A DNA stretch of 16,130 nucleotides from Clostridia bacterium. Its GTDB lineage: Bacteria > Bacillota > Clostridia > Oscillospirales > CAG-272. The stretch is from assembly GCA_900769475.1 (NCBI GenBank), contig CAAGGQ010000126.1:1-16130 (forward strand), written 5' to 3'. The position numbers and the translations under genes are program-made. Numbering within the stretch: the stretch's first letter is position 1; each line of letters starts with the position of its first letter. Positions 1 to 7,446 of this stretch are shown here, in pieces. The notes below the pieces were generated by a model. The model was not told the DNA's origin. It worked only from the letters and a program-made list of their open reading frames with translations, and made no database searches.

Positions 1-235
1 AGAGGACAAAGTCCACCGAGACCATGCAAAGATTCAAAACATAGAACGCAAACACATACGTGATGTTCCCGGAAAGGATCTTCCCAACGATCCCTGCAAC
101 GTATCCCATAATAATAAAGATAAGAAACAACACGCTCTTCCCCTTTGCAGTCCCAGAGCGCAGAGATTTGACGATGTTTACGGGCCACGACACCCCAAAG
201 CAGATCACCATGATCGCCTCCAAAATTTCGGTCAT
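1..235 (-). CDS. Small multi-pass membrane protein, PQ-loop/SemiSWEET-like (partial, cut by left edge)
   Basis: The minus-strand frame starts with ATG at 235-233 and stays open to the left edge, giving 78 residues. The ribosome binding site GGAGAAGG lies just upstream. The visible protein is hydrophobic, with membrane segments at about residues 5-20, 33-52 and 56-75. The stretch around SWPVNIVKSLRSGTAKGKS resembles the proline-containing loop and the following K-S-x-x-x-x-x-x-G-x-S pattern of PQ-loop and SemiSWEET half-transporters. Such proteins usually have about 80-100 residues, so little is probably missing. The family call rests on pattern resemblance only, and any substrate is unknown. 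It is transcribed divergently from holA, from its own promoter in the shared gap. Confidence 0.6.
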   Translation of the reverse strand, partial: MTEILEAIMVICFGVSWPVNIVKSLRSGTAKGKSVLFLIFIIMGYVAGIVGKILSGNITYVFAFYVLNLCMVSVDFVL

Positions 236-265
236 AAACCTTCTCCTTTTTATTTTATTTTTTAT

Positions 266-294
266 ATTGTAACACAGACAGACGAAAAACACAA
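266..294 (-). promoter_or_regulatory. Predicted sigma-A promoter for the left-edge membrane gene
   Basis: On the minus strand, -35 TTGTGT (294-289) is followed by a 17-nt spacer and -10 TACAAT (271-266). A TGT extended element directly precedes the -10. The predicted start near 259 gives a leader of about 24 nt before the ATG at 235. The -35 matches consensus at only three of six bases, so the extended -10 carries the call. Confidence 0.55.
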
Positions 295-323
295 GAAAAA
301 AATTGTCTTTTTATCGAACAATA

Positions 324-352
324 TTGACGAAAAATAAAAAGAATGTTATAAT
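324..352 (+). promoter_or_regulatory. Predicted sigma-A promoter for holA
   Basis: TTGACG (324-329), exactly 17 nt, then a perfect TATAAT (347-352) with an extended TGT just before it. The predicted transcription start is near 359, about 24 nt before the GTG start of holA. The ATG at 353 touches the -10 and would lie upstream of the transcript start, which helps decide the start codon. Confidence 0.8.
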
Positions 353-382
353 ATGGATAACCTCGTGAAAGGAGGACCCGCC

Positions 383-1414
383 GTGGAGATCCTGAAGGAT
401 AGTGATTTTCGAAAAGAACTGAAAAGTAGACCTCGTCCGGGATATTTGTTCTTTGGGGATGAGGATTACCTCAAGGCCTTTGCCCTGCGGCAGGCGCGGG
501 AACAGCTCTCCCCCGATCCCACCCTGGCCTTCTTTAACGAGATCCGCATTGACGCTCTGGAATATACGCCCCAAAAGCTACTGGACGCCCTGATGCCCAT
601 GCCCATGATGGCTGACAAAAAGCTGGTGACGCTGAACGGTTTAAATTTTCTTTCCATGCGTTCCAATGAGCTGGAGGAGCTTTGCAACGTTTTGGAGGAG
701 CTTCCCAACTACGATTACAATACCCTTATCATATATGCGGCAGCCGATTGCTTTGATCCCGGAATTCTTCCCAAGCGGCCCTCCACGACCCTGACCCGCC
801 TGAGCACCCTGGTGACCCCTGTGCAGTTTGAGCATTGCACTACGGCAAAGCTGACGGCCTGGATCCAAAAGCATTTCGCTCACAACAACGTACAAGCCTC
901 CCCTGCCCTCTGCTCCCATATGGCCGAATACTGTGGACATAGCATGTTCGTGCTGGCCAATGAGATCGATAAGCTTTCCTTCTATCTTCAATATCATCAG
1001 CAGACCGAGGCCACCGAGGAAGCTCTGCACCTGGTATGCACTCCCGCCGTGGAATACGACGCCTTTGCCTTCACCAACGCCATTATGGCGGGCCGCGCGG
1101 AAACGGCTCTGGCCATTCTGGCAGATTATCGTTTCCGCAAGGTGGATCCCTTGATGATCCTGGGAGACGTGATCCGGGTGATCTACGAAATGATCGGTGT
1201 GTACACCATGACACGAGAGGGCGTTTCCAACGCCGAGATGGCCACGGCGCTGAAATCCCACGAATTCCGTATTGGACTCTATCAGAAAAGCCTTCGACAG
1301 ACCGACGAAAAGCGGCTCAAAAGCGCCCTTGCCGCATGCGAGATCGCCGACGCCGCCCTTAAGCAATCCCCCAAGGGCTATGCTCCTCTGGAACGGCTGA
1401 TCTGCTCACTTTAA
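383..1414 (+). CDS. holA: DNA polymerase III subunit delta
   Basis: This is the clamp-loader delta subunit, which opens the beta sliding clamp as part of the DnaX complex at the replication fork. The N-terminal stretch PGYLFFGDEDYLKAFALRQA matches the start of the AAA+-like domain of HolA. The middle region, including VQFEHCTTAKLTAWIQ and the LANEIDKLSFY segment, and the C-terminal helical domain also fit, and the 343-residue length is usual. I chose GTG at 383 because GGAGG (371-375) sits 7 nt upstream. An in-frame ATG at 353 directly follows the -10 box and has no ribosome binding site. The gene is monocistronic here and converges on ftsZ. The rpsT gene often found next to holA in Firmicutes is not seen. 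Confidence 0.9.
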   Translation: MEILKDSDFRKELKSRPRPGYLFFGDEDYLKAFALRQAREQLSPDPTLAFFNEIRIDALEYTPQKLLDALMPMPMMADKKLVTLNGLNFLSMRSNELEELCNVLEELPNYDYNTLIIYAAADCFDPGILPKRPSTTLTRLSTLVTPVQFEHCTTAKLTAWIQKHFAHNNVQASPALCSHMAEYCGHSMFVLANEIDKLSFYLQYHQQTEATEEALHLVCTPAVEYDAFAFTNAIMAGRAETALAILADYRFRKVDPLMILGDVIRVIYEMIGVYTMTREGVSNAEMATALKSHEFRIGLYQKSLRQTDEKRLKSALAACEIADAALKQSPKGYAPLERLICSL

Positions 1415-1418
1415 AAAT

Positions 1419-1452
1419 AAAAAGGATGCTCCCCTAAGGTAGCATCCTTTTT
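1419..1452. terminator. Bidirectional intrinsic terminator between holA and ftsZ
   Basis: AAAAAGGATGCT (1419-1430) pairs perfectly with AGCATCCTTTTT (1441-1452) across a 10-nt loop. On the plus strand the stem ends in a T run after holA. On the minus strand it ends in TTTTTATTTTT after ftsZ. It therefore looks usable by both converging genes. Confidence 0.88.
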
Positions 1453-1467
1453 CATTGCTATTTTTGA

Positions 1468-2649
1468 TTACTTCTTATCTCTGGGAAGCTTCATCATATC
1501 CAGGATATCGTCATCGTCGTCATCCACGCGCTTCTGCACGGGTCTTTGCACCGGCTTAACGCTCTTCTTGGCGGGCTCCTCGGCCACGGGTCTTACCACC
1601 TTGGGAGCGGCGACCGTCTTGGCGCTCTCCTTACGGAAGGGGGACTCGGGGTTGGTGGGTACACCTGCGATGCGACGCATTGCATCCTCGGGCTTCTTCT
1701 CAAAGCCGGTAGCAATGATGGTGATCTTCATCTCATCCTCCAGCTCAGGATCAAAGGCTACGCCCCAGATGATGTTCGCATCGGGATGGGCCTCCTGAGA
1801 GATGAGGGTGGACGCCATATCCACATCGTCCAGACCTACGTCGGGAGATACCAGGAAGCTGATCAGAATGCCCTTGGCACCCTTGATGGAGGTTTCCAGC
1901 AGAGGACTGGAAATGGCTTCCTTAGCGGCCTGCTCGGCCTTATCCTTACCCGTAGCAGAGCCTACGCCCATGTGTGCGTAGCCTGCGTTTGCCATAACGC
2001 TGGTAACGTCGGCAAAGTCCAGGTTGATGAACGCGGGCTGGGTGATCAGCTCGGAAATGCTCTTTACACCGCGACGGAGAACGTCATCGGCAATACCGAA
2101 GGCATTGGAGAGGGAGAGCTTTGCGTTAGAGACCTGCTTCAATCTTTCGTTGGGGATCACCACCAGGGAGTCCACGTACTGTGCCAGCTCGGCAATACCG
2201 GCCTCGGCCTGTTCCATTCTTCTCTTTCCTTCAAAGGCAAAGGGCTTGGTTACAATACCAACGGTAAGCACGTCCAGCTCTCTGGCCACCCGTGCAACCA
2301 CGGGAGCCGCGCCGGTACCGGTACCGCCGCCCATGCCTGCGGTGATAAACACCATATCGGTGCCTTCCAGGATGTTGCGGATATCGTCAATGGATTCCTC
2401 TGCGGCACGGGCACCGATCTGAGGGTTGGCACCTGCGCCAAAGCCCTTGGTGATCTTTTCGCCCAGCACCAGCTGGTTGGGAGCCTCGGACTTCCGAAGC
2501 GCCTGACGGTCGGTATTCACCGATACGAAATCCACACCGCGAATATTGGTAACGATCATGCGGTTGACTGCGTTGTTTCCGCCGCCGCCAACACCGATCA
2601 CTTTAATGTTAACACCACATTCCAAGCTATCATCATGTTCAAACGTCAT
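1468..2649 (-). CDS. ftsZ: Cell division protein FtsZ
   Basis: This is the tubulin-like GTPase that polymerises at mid-cell and recruits the divisome. It has 393 residues, a usual length. The N-terminal glycine-rich loop VGGGGNNAVNRM lies near residues 20-31, the tubulin signature GGGTGTG at 107-113 and the T7 catalytic loop NLDFADV at 209-215. The globular part ends near 320, followed by a basic, proline-containing linker (about 330-375). The C-terminal peptide is a run of six Asp followed by ILDMMKLPRDKK, which departs from the usual D-I-P-x-F-L-R consensus. The start is ATG with GGAGG 9 nt upstream. A terminator separates ftsZ from ftsQ and a promoter-like sequence precedes it, so it is probably its own transcript. 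No ftsA or sepF lies in the window. Confidence 0.98.
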   Translation of the reverse strand: MTFEHDDSLECGVNIKVIGVGGGGNNAVNRMIVTNIRGVDFVSVNTDRQALRKSEAPNQLVLGEKITKGFGAGANPQIGARAAEESIDDIRNILEGTDMVFITAGMGGGTGTGAAPVVARVARELDVLTVGIVTKPFAFEGKRRMEQAEAGIAELAQYVDSLVVIPNERLKQVSNAKLSLSNAFGIADDVLRRGVKSISELITQPAFINLDFADVTSVMANAGYAHMGVGSATGKDKAEQAAKEAISSPLLETSIKGAKGILISFLVSPDVGLDDVDMASTLISQEAHPDANIIWGVAFDPELEDEMKITIIATGFEKKPEDAMRRIAGVPTNPESPFRKESAKTVAAPKVVRPVAEEPAKKSVKPVQRPVQKRVDDDDDDILDMMKLPRDKK

Positions 2650-2688
2650 CTTTTTTGTCCTCCCGAACTTTCCAAATATCTTTTTTCA

Positions 2689-2703
2689 AGCCCACCGTGG
2701 GCT
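2689..2703 (-). promoter_or_regulatory. Palindromic element in the ftsZ leader
   Basis: AGCCCAC and GTGGGCT form a 7-bp inverted repeat around a single central base. In RNA this could fold as a short hairpin (AGCCCA/TGGGCT, 3-nt loop). It lies between the predicted ftsZ -10 and the ribosome binding site and is not followed by a U run, so it is not a terminator. It could be a protein-binding site or an mRNA-stabilising hairpin. The role is unknown. Confidence 0.45.
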
Positions 2704-2719
2704 ATGCACAGACCTATTT

Positions 2720-2725
2720 ATTATA
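2720..2725 (-). promoter_or_regulatory. Predicted -10 box of an ftsZ promoter
   Basis: A perfect TATAAT on the minus strand lies 70 nt upstream of the ftsZ start, in very A/T-rich DNA just after the ftsQ terminator. No good -35 is found at 16-18 nt: TTGCAA is 14 nt away, TTGAAA is 22 nt away, and the in-register hexamer TGTTGC is weak. The strong terminator upstream makes a promoter here necessary unless readthrough supplies ftsZ. Confidence 0.55.
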
Positions 2726-2815
2726 TAATACTATTTTTTTTGCAACATTTCAAGATGTTTTTGAATTTTTTTTTGAAAATTTGCATTTATTTTTTCATTT
2801 TTGAACTGTTTTCGC

Positions 2816-2852
2816 AAAAAAGAGGGGGAAACCTGTAGATTTCCCCCTCTTT
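2816..2852 (-). terminator. Intrinsic terminator after ftsQ, end of the main dcw operon
   Basis: On the minus strand AAAGAGGGGGAAA (2852-2840) pairs with TTTCCCCCTCTTT (2831-2819), a 13-bp perfect stem with an 8-nt loop, followed by further T residues. It begins about 10 nt after the ftsQ stop and separates the operon from ftsZ. Confidence 0.88.
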
Positions 2853-2862
2853 GCGTTCAAAT

Positions 2863-3690
2863 TTACTGCAACAGCAGGTCACCCGCGCTGACCACACGGT
2901 AGGTGGGCTTTACCGTAGAAGAAACGTCCACCACGGCACAGTTTGCAAGCCCTCCCTTGCTTTCCAGAATCTCGTGAACCAGCGCCATCTTGGTATCCAA
3001 CTCGCTGACCTTGCCCAGCTCTACGCGGCAGACGCGATCCATGATGTAGGACACCTGATACTTCTTGGAAAAATCCACCGAGCTTACCAAAGGAAGAATT
3101 CCCTTCTCCTCCATCTTTTGCAGGAGCTTTTCCACGTAATCCATATTCATATCCGATTCCACGAAGTGGATGGTTCCCCCAACCGTCAGGGCGGCAATGG
3201 GAGGAAGCTCCACGTAAAGGAGAGAATCCATGGGCGTTTGCATATCCACCTGCCGCAGAACGCGGAACGAGGAATCAAACACGATGTAAGAATCATTAAA
3301 GGCCGTGTACATCAGATTCTCCTTCTCCACCACCGTAATGCAGAGGGTGAAGAGAGAGCGACTGCTGATGCGAACGCTTTGCACGTAAGGACAGGCGTCC
3401 GCCACACGGTTGGCGGCGGCGTTGGCATCCAAAGCCAGGAGCTCATCCCCCACGGCGATCTGTGCCCCGGCAATGATCTGCTCGGTGCTGTAATAGCGAT
3501 TCCCTTCCACCACGAGGTTCTTCACGCGAAGGGTGGGCAGGATCACCAGCAACAGTCCCAGTACCACGATACAGCTCCCAAGAAGCATCATGACCAGACG
3601 CAGAAGTCCCAAAACGCCCGGATCAACCTTTTTTCTCCGGCCCGAAGGTCTTCTCATATTTTGTTGTGTTCTTACGGCTTCCCGATCCAT
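2863..3690 (-). CDS. ftsQ: Cell division protein FtsQ/DivIB family
   Basis: FtsQ/DivIB is a bitopic divisome protein. With FtsL and DivIC it links early ring proteins to the septal synthase FtsW-PBP. The 275-residue protein has a basic cytoplasmic tail (1-25, including RRPSGRRKK), one membrane helix (about 27-51), and a POTRA domain (about 55-125) starting LRVKNLVVEGNRYYSTEQII, with PYVQSVRISSRS later in it. An FtsQ beta domain follows. The ATG at 3690 has AAGGATAGG about 9 nt upstream. The next Met (residue 12) has no ribosome binding site. It starts 25 nt after the murG stop and is the last gene before the operon terminator. Confidence 0.9.
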   Translation of the reverse strand: MDREAVRTQQNMRRPSGRRKKVDPGVLGLLRLVMMLLGSCIVVLGLLLVILPTLRVKNLVVEGNRYYSTEQIIAGAQIAVGDELLALDANAAANRVADACPYVQSVRISSRSLFTLCITVVEKENLMYTAFNDSYIVFDSSFRVLRQVDMQTPMDSLLYVELPPIAALTVGGTIHFVESDMNMDYVEKLLQKMEEKGILPLVSSVDFSKKYQVSYIMDRVCRVELGKVSELDTKMALVHEILESKGGLANCAVVDVSSTVKPTYRVVSAGDLLLQ

Positions 3691-3715
3691 AACGTGTACC
3701 TATCCTTGTTGTTTT

Positions 3716-4843
3716 TTATCCTTGCTTTGCTCCATTCGTCAGCCGCAGGATCTCCTCCCAGATGCGTCGATTGGCATCGGGATCGGCAAAGGGACGAATG
3801 TTTTCTTCCAGGCGCTCTCGCGCCTCCTTGGAAAACGCAACCTGCTCCAAGGCTTTTTGCAGAGTGCCCTCCTCCAAGGTGGATTCCTCCACCAGCAGGG
3901 CGGCACCCGCATCGGCCAGAGTCTTGGCGTTATGATATTGATGATTTTCCGCAACGTAGGGTGAGGGGATCAGCACAGCCGCCTTCCCAAGCAGAGCAAG
4001 CTCGGAGAGGGTGACTGCCCCAGCGCGGCAGATCACCAGATCGGCCGCCGCCATGCGGAGAGACATATCGTAAATATATTCGGTGATCTGACAGTTCTCA
4101 AAAGCCTGCAGCCCCTGCACTTCGTATTCGGCCAGAGTTTCTGCGTGGTCCCGCTTTCCCGTGGCGTGCAGATGCAGTACCTTGGGGTGCTTGCTGACGA
4201 ACGTTTTCATGGCGCGTACCACAGCACGGTTGATGGCTTCGGCTCCCAAGCTTCCTCCAAAAGAGAGAACGAAGAACCGATCCGGAGCAATTCCCAGGGT
4301 ACGTCTTGCCTCCACCTTGGAGCAACCGCCAAAGCCGCCACGCAGGGGGTTTCCCACCTTGAGAATGGGCTTGGAGGTTTTGAGGTATCCTGCGGTGCTC
4401 TCAAAATTCGTCCAAATGCAATCCACCTTTTTCTGGAGCTGACGAATGGTGAGACCGGGAATCGAATTGGATTCGTGAACTGCGGTAGGGATCCCCATCC
4501 GTGCCGCTGCCGCCGTGATAGGCCAGCAGGCATAGCCTCCGGTTCCGATCACGATGTCCGGACGGAAATCGGTCAGAATCTTTTTGGTCTTGGGCAGGTA
4601 GGGAGAGGTGAGCGCCAGCCAGGCCGCCCGAAGATTGGAAAGGGACAGAGAGCGGCGAAAGCCTTGGGATTCCACAAAATGCAAAGGGTATCCCTCTCTC
4701 GGTACCAGCTCGGCCTCCTTGCCGTTGCGGATCCCAACGAACTCGATCACCGCACCGGGATCGTTTTGCCGAATGGTATGGGCAATGGCAAGAGCCGGGT
4801 TGATGTGCCCTGCCGTGCCGCCGCCGGTAAGTAAAACGCGCAT
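3716..4843 (-). CDS. murG: UDP-GlcNAc:undecaprenyl-PP-MurNAc-pentapeptide GlcNAc transferase (MurG)
   Basis: MurG converts lipid I to lipid II at the inner face of the membrane. It is a GT-B glycosyltransferase (GT28) of 375 residues. The glycine-rich acceptor loop GGGTAGHINPA is at residues 7-17, IGTGGYACWP at about 99-108 and HESN at 123-126 (HEQN in many homologues). The second glycine loop FGGSLGA is at 195-201, and the UDP-GlcNAc region RAGAVTLSEL at 273-282 is followed by IPSPYVAENHQ. The start ATG lies one base after the TGA of the upstream small membrane gene. The ribosome binding site AGGAGG lies inside that gene, so translation is probably coupled. Confidence 0.97.
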   Translation of the reverse strand: MRVLLTGGGTAGHINPALAIAHTIRQNDPGAVIEFVGIRNGKEAELVPREGYPLHFVESQGFRRSLSLSNLRAAWLALTSPYLPKTKKILTDFRPDIVIGTGGYACWPITAAAARMGIPTAVHESNSIPGLTIRQLQKKVDCIWTNFESTAGYLKTSKPILKVGNPLRGGFGGCSKVEARRTLGIAPDRFFVLSFGGSLGAEAINRAVVRAMKTFVSKHPKVLHLHATGKRDHAETLAEYEVQGLQAFENCQITEYIYDMSLRMAAADLVICRAGAVTLSELALLGKAAVLIPSPYVAENHQYHNAKTLADAGAALLVEESTLEEGTLQKALEQVAFSKEARERLEENIRPFADPDANRRIWEEILRLTNGAKQG

Positions 4844-4844
4844 A

Positions 4845-5144
4845 TCAAAAGCCTCCTGCTACGGGGAATTGCCAAAGGAAATGTACCCCGATCAAAAAGG
4901 TTGCGGTAAAGAGTGCCGAAATGGAATACCACCGCTTATCCCCACGAAAATAAGGGAGAAAGCTGAACAAAAGAAAGCTTCCCGCCGCCAGCATCATCAC
5001 CGCGAACACGGCGTCGGTCATGGCAAAGAAGTACCGCGACGCCAGCCGCTGTCCAAACAGACCGATGACAGCCAAAAAGAGTGCGGAAATCCCTGCGGAG
5101 ATACGAAGCGTTTTGAAAAAATGACGGGTTCTGATCTTTTGCAT
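4845..5144 (-). CDS. Small membrane protein of unknown function, between ftsW and murG
   Basis: I do not recognise this 99-residue protein. It has a basic N-terminus (MQKIRTRHFFKTLR) and three likely membrane segments: about 15-32 (ISAGISALFLAVIGLFGQ), 38-66 (FFAMTDAVFAVMMLAAGSFLLFSFLPYF), and 73-93 (WYSISALFTATFLIGVHFLWQF). There are no cysteines. I chose ATG 5144 because AAAGGA (5157-5152) is 7 nt upstream. The in-frame ATG at 5150 is only 1 nt from it. It begins 17 nt after the ftsW stop, and its TGA is one base from the murG ATG, so it is embedded in the operon and probably coupled to murG. Its position suggests a role near FtsW or MurG, but that is inference only. Confidence 0.8.
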   Translation of the reverse strand: MQKIRTRHFFKTLRISAGISALFLAVIGLFGQRLASRYFFAMTDAVFAVMMLAAGSFLLFSFLPYFRGDKRWYSISALFTATFLIGVHFLWQFPVAGGF

Positions 5145-5161
5145 TTCCATTTCCTTTCTTG

Positions 5162-6394
5162 TTATATCTTTGAGTGAGAAGCGTATTGCGAAATTGATAA
5201 GATGATGCCAACCTCCAGGATCTGCAGCATCAGAGAGGTGCCTCCATAGCTGAAAAACGGAAGTGCAATGCCCGTATTAGGCATGGAGTTGGTGACCACG
5301 GCAATGTTCAGGATCACCTGGAGGGCAACCTTAAAGCCCAAGCCGTAGACCATGAGTGAGCTGCACTTATCGGGCGCGTGCTTGGCAATGTGGAAGCATC
5401 GCCACAGGAAGGCGGCAAACAGACCGATCACCAACAAGGCTCCAACAAATCCAAGCTCCTCACACACGATGGTGAAGATAAAGTCGTTTTGCGGCTGGGA
5501 TACGTAGCCGAATTTCTGTCGGCTGTTCCCCAATCCCGTTCCAAACAAACCTCCCGAGCCAATGGCCATCAGCCCCTGCAAGGTCTGCCAGGCTGAACCC
5601 AAGGGATCGGCATCCTCAATAAAGAGCCAGGTCTCCACACGGGCCTGGGCGTAGTCCGAAACCAGCACCAAAAGGCATCCTGCGCACAACACCAGTCCGG
5701 CAATACCGAAGATCCAGCGAAGGCGGGTTCCGCCTAGGAACATCAGTGAAATTCCGATCATACCGATGATCATCAATCCCGAGATGTGGCGTTCAGCCGC
5801 GATCAGCAGGGCAAATCCCGCGATCATGAGGCCGGGATAAAGAACACCGTACCGGAAGTTTCCCCCAAAGCGATGGGGGGAGAGCACCTGCTTTTCGTGC
5901 AGGGATAAAAACTTTGCTAAAGTAAGTACCAGGGCAAGCTTAGCAATCTCGGAGGGCTGAACGGTAAACACCTTAAAATCCAGCCACCGCTTGGCGCCGC
6001 TTCCCAGATCCGAGCCGATCACCAACACCAGCAGCAGAAGAACCACCGAAATTCCGTACAGAACGTAGGAAATATCGTACCAAAATCGGGGGGTACAGAA
6101 CCGAACTACCAGCGCGGTAAAGGCCACAGCCATTAGAAGAAAGACCAGGTGACGGGCGATGAAATAGGTATTGTCATCGTGATACTGCTCGGCATACACC
6201 GAGGAAGCGCTGTAGACCATCACACATCCAAACAGCACCAGCATGGTGGTAATGATCAGGAGAGGAATGTCGAACATTCCCTTCTTTGGTACCGGGCGCT
6301 CGGGCTCAGGAGTAGGATGAAGAGGCTCGTAGTAAATGGCGTCCCGTCGCTCGGCGCGTTTGGCAGCGGAAGAAAAGAATCCGCGGATCTGCAT
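5162..6394 (-). CDS. ftsW: SEDS peptidoglycan glycosyltransferase, FtsW/SpoVE type
   Basis: SEDS proteins polymerise lipid II into glycan strands in complex with a class B PBP. The 410-residue protein has a cytoplasmic tail of about 40 residues and around ten membrane helices. Family motifs are GSGAKRWL (131-138), QPSEIAKL (146-153), DADPLGSAWQTLQ (261-273) carrying the expected catalytic Asp at 263, GSGGLFGTGLGNS (279-291), QNDFIFTIVCEELGF (302-316), and the C-terminal PFFSYGGTSL. The helix motif that often reads E/Q-P-D-x-G/S-T is here ERHISG (201-206). Location in the dcw cluster favours FtsW over RodA. The GGTGG ribosome binding site is about 12 nt from the chosen ATG, slightly long. Met40 is a less likely alternative because it would remove the tail. 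Confidence 0.93.
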   Translation of the reverse strand: MQIRGFFSSAAKRAERRDAIYYEPLHPTPEPERPVPKKGMFDIPLLIITTMLVLFGCVMVYSASSVYAEQYHDDNTYFIARHLVFLLMAVAFTALVVRFCTPRFWYDISYVLYGISVVLLLLVLVIGSDLGSGAKRWLDFKVFTVQPSEIAKLALVLTLAKFLSLHEKQVLSPHRFGGNFRYGVLYPGLMIAGFALLIAAERHISGLMIIGMIGISLMFLGGTRLRWIFGIAGLVLCAGCLLVLVSDYAQARVETWLFIEDADPLGSAWQTLQGLMAIGSGGLFGTGLGNSRQKFGYVSQPQNDFIFTIVCEELGFVGALLVIGLFAAFLWRCFHIAKHAPDKCSSLMVYGLGFKVALQVILNIAVVTNSMPNTGIALPFFSYGGTSLMLQILEVGIILSISQYASHSKI

Positions 6395-6432
6395 ATTCTT
6401 GGGACACCACCTTTCTATCTTTTATCTCCCTA

Positions 6433-7425
6433 TCAAAGAGCAAACCAAGCAAGAATACAAAACAGCAATTCCACCAGTGAGAAGACCGCTACGATGCGAT
6501 ACTCGCTCCATCCGCATTTTTCAAAGTGATGATGCACGGGGGCCATGCGGAAAAGGCGCTTGCCGTGGGTAAGTCGAAAATAAAAGATCTGCAAAAAGCT
6601 GGAGAGCATTTCCAGCAGGAAGACCATGGAAAGAAGAATTCCTACCAGGGGCTGACCGATCTGAAAGGCACCGCCGATCACCAGGGCACCAAGGAAGAGC
6701 GAGCCGGTATCCCCCATAAAGATCTTGGCGGGATGAAAATTGTACATCAAAAAGCCAAGCGTCGCACCAATGAGAATGCCCGAAAGCACCGAAAGTCCGC
6801 TATCCGCGACGCAGAAGGCCAGGAGAGCAAAGAAGCCGCCGATCACGAAGGTGACCGAGCTTGCCAGACCATCGATCCCATCGGTCAAATTGCCTCCATT
6901 CACCACGCCCGCCAAAAGGAGGATGGCTACAGGATAGGCAAACCATCCCAGTTCCAGGGAAAGATCGGTAAAAGGGATCTGCCACGCAGTGGAGAAATTC
7001 CCCGTATACGAGAGCACACAAAGGTACGCCGCGGCAATGACCAGCTGTAAAAACAGTTTCTGCTTGGCCGTTAATCCCTCGTTTTGCTTCTTGATCAGCT
7101 TGAAATAATCGTCTACAAATCCAATGGCACCGTTGAGCACTGCAAACACCAGGGTGAGGGCCAGGGGAATGTAGGTTGCAGATTCCCCTCGGATCCATTG
7201 CCAGAGGAAGAAGCCCGCGGCGGCCAGGAGCGACGGCAGAATGAAGCCGATCCCACCCATGATGGGGGTTCCCTCCTTGGATTTGTGCCAACGGGGGCCA
7301 ATGTCCAGGATCTTCTGCCCGATCTTACGGGACTTTAATATGGGAATCAAAAACCGCAGCAAGAGCACGGTCATAAAGAAAACCGCCGGTGTGATCACCG
7401 CAAAGGTAACTGCGTAAGATTCCAT
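6433..7425 (-). CDS. mraY: Phospho-N-acetylmuramoyl-pentapeptide transferase (MraY)
   Basis: MraY transfers phospho-MurNAc-pentapeptide from UDP to undecaprenyl phosphate, forming lipid I in the membrane. It has 330 residues and about ten helices. Diagnostic motifs are TPIMGGIGF (53-61), DDYFK (105-109), NLTDGIDGLA (179-188), FMGDTGSLFLG (236-246), and the MAPVHHHFE loop (294-302). The Mg-binding and catalytic Asp residues in these motifs are all present. ATG has AAAGGAAG about 7-9 nt upstream. It starts 21 nt after murF, and ftsW begins 38 nt after its stop. murD, which commonly follows mraY, is absent. Confidence 0.98.
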   Translation of the reverse strand: MESYAVTFAVITPAVFFMTVLLLRFLIPILKSRKIGQKILDIGPRWHKSKEGTPIMGGIGFILPSLLAAAGFFLWQWIRGESATYIPLALTLVFAVLNGAIGFVDDYFKLIKKQNEGLTAKQKLFLQLVIAAAYLCVLSYTGNFSTAWQIPFTDLSLELGWFAYPVAILLLAGVVNGGNLTDGIDGLASSVTFVIGGFFALLAFCVADSGLSVLSGILIGATLGFLMYNFHPAKIFMGDTGSLFLGALVIGGAFQIGQPLVGILLSMVFLLEMLSSFLQIFYFRLTHGKRLFRMAPVHHHFEKCGWSEYRIVAVFSLVELLFCILAWFAL

Positions 7426-7446
7426 GAGATGCTTCCTTTCTGATGT

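Noticed and set aside
1546..2838. A 430-codon open frame on the plus strand, antisense to ftsZ
   Set aside because: It mirrors the ftsZ codons and runs through the A/T-rich gap and the ftsQ terminator. It has no family resemblance, and ftsZ on the other strand is unambiguous.
2851..4014. A 387-codon plus-strand frame over ftsQ and the end of murG
   Set aside because: It is His- and Arg-rich and antisense to two clear genes, with no family resemblance. It is an out-of-frame shadow.
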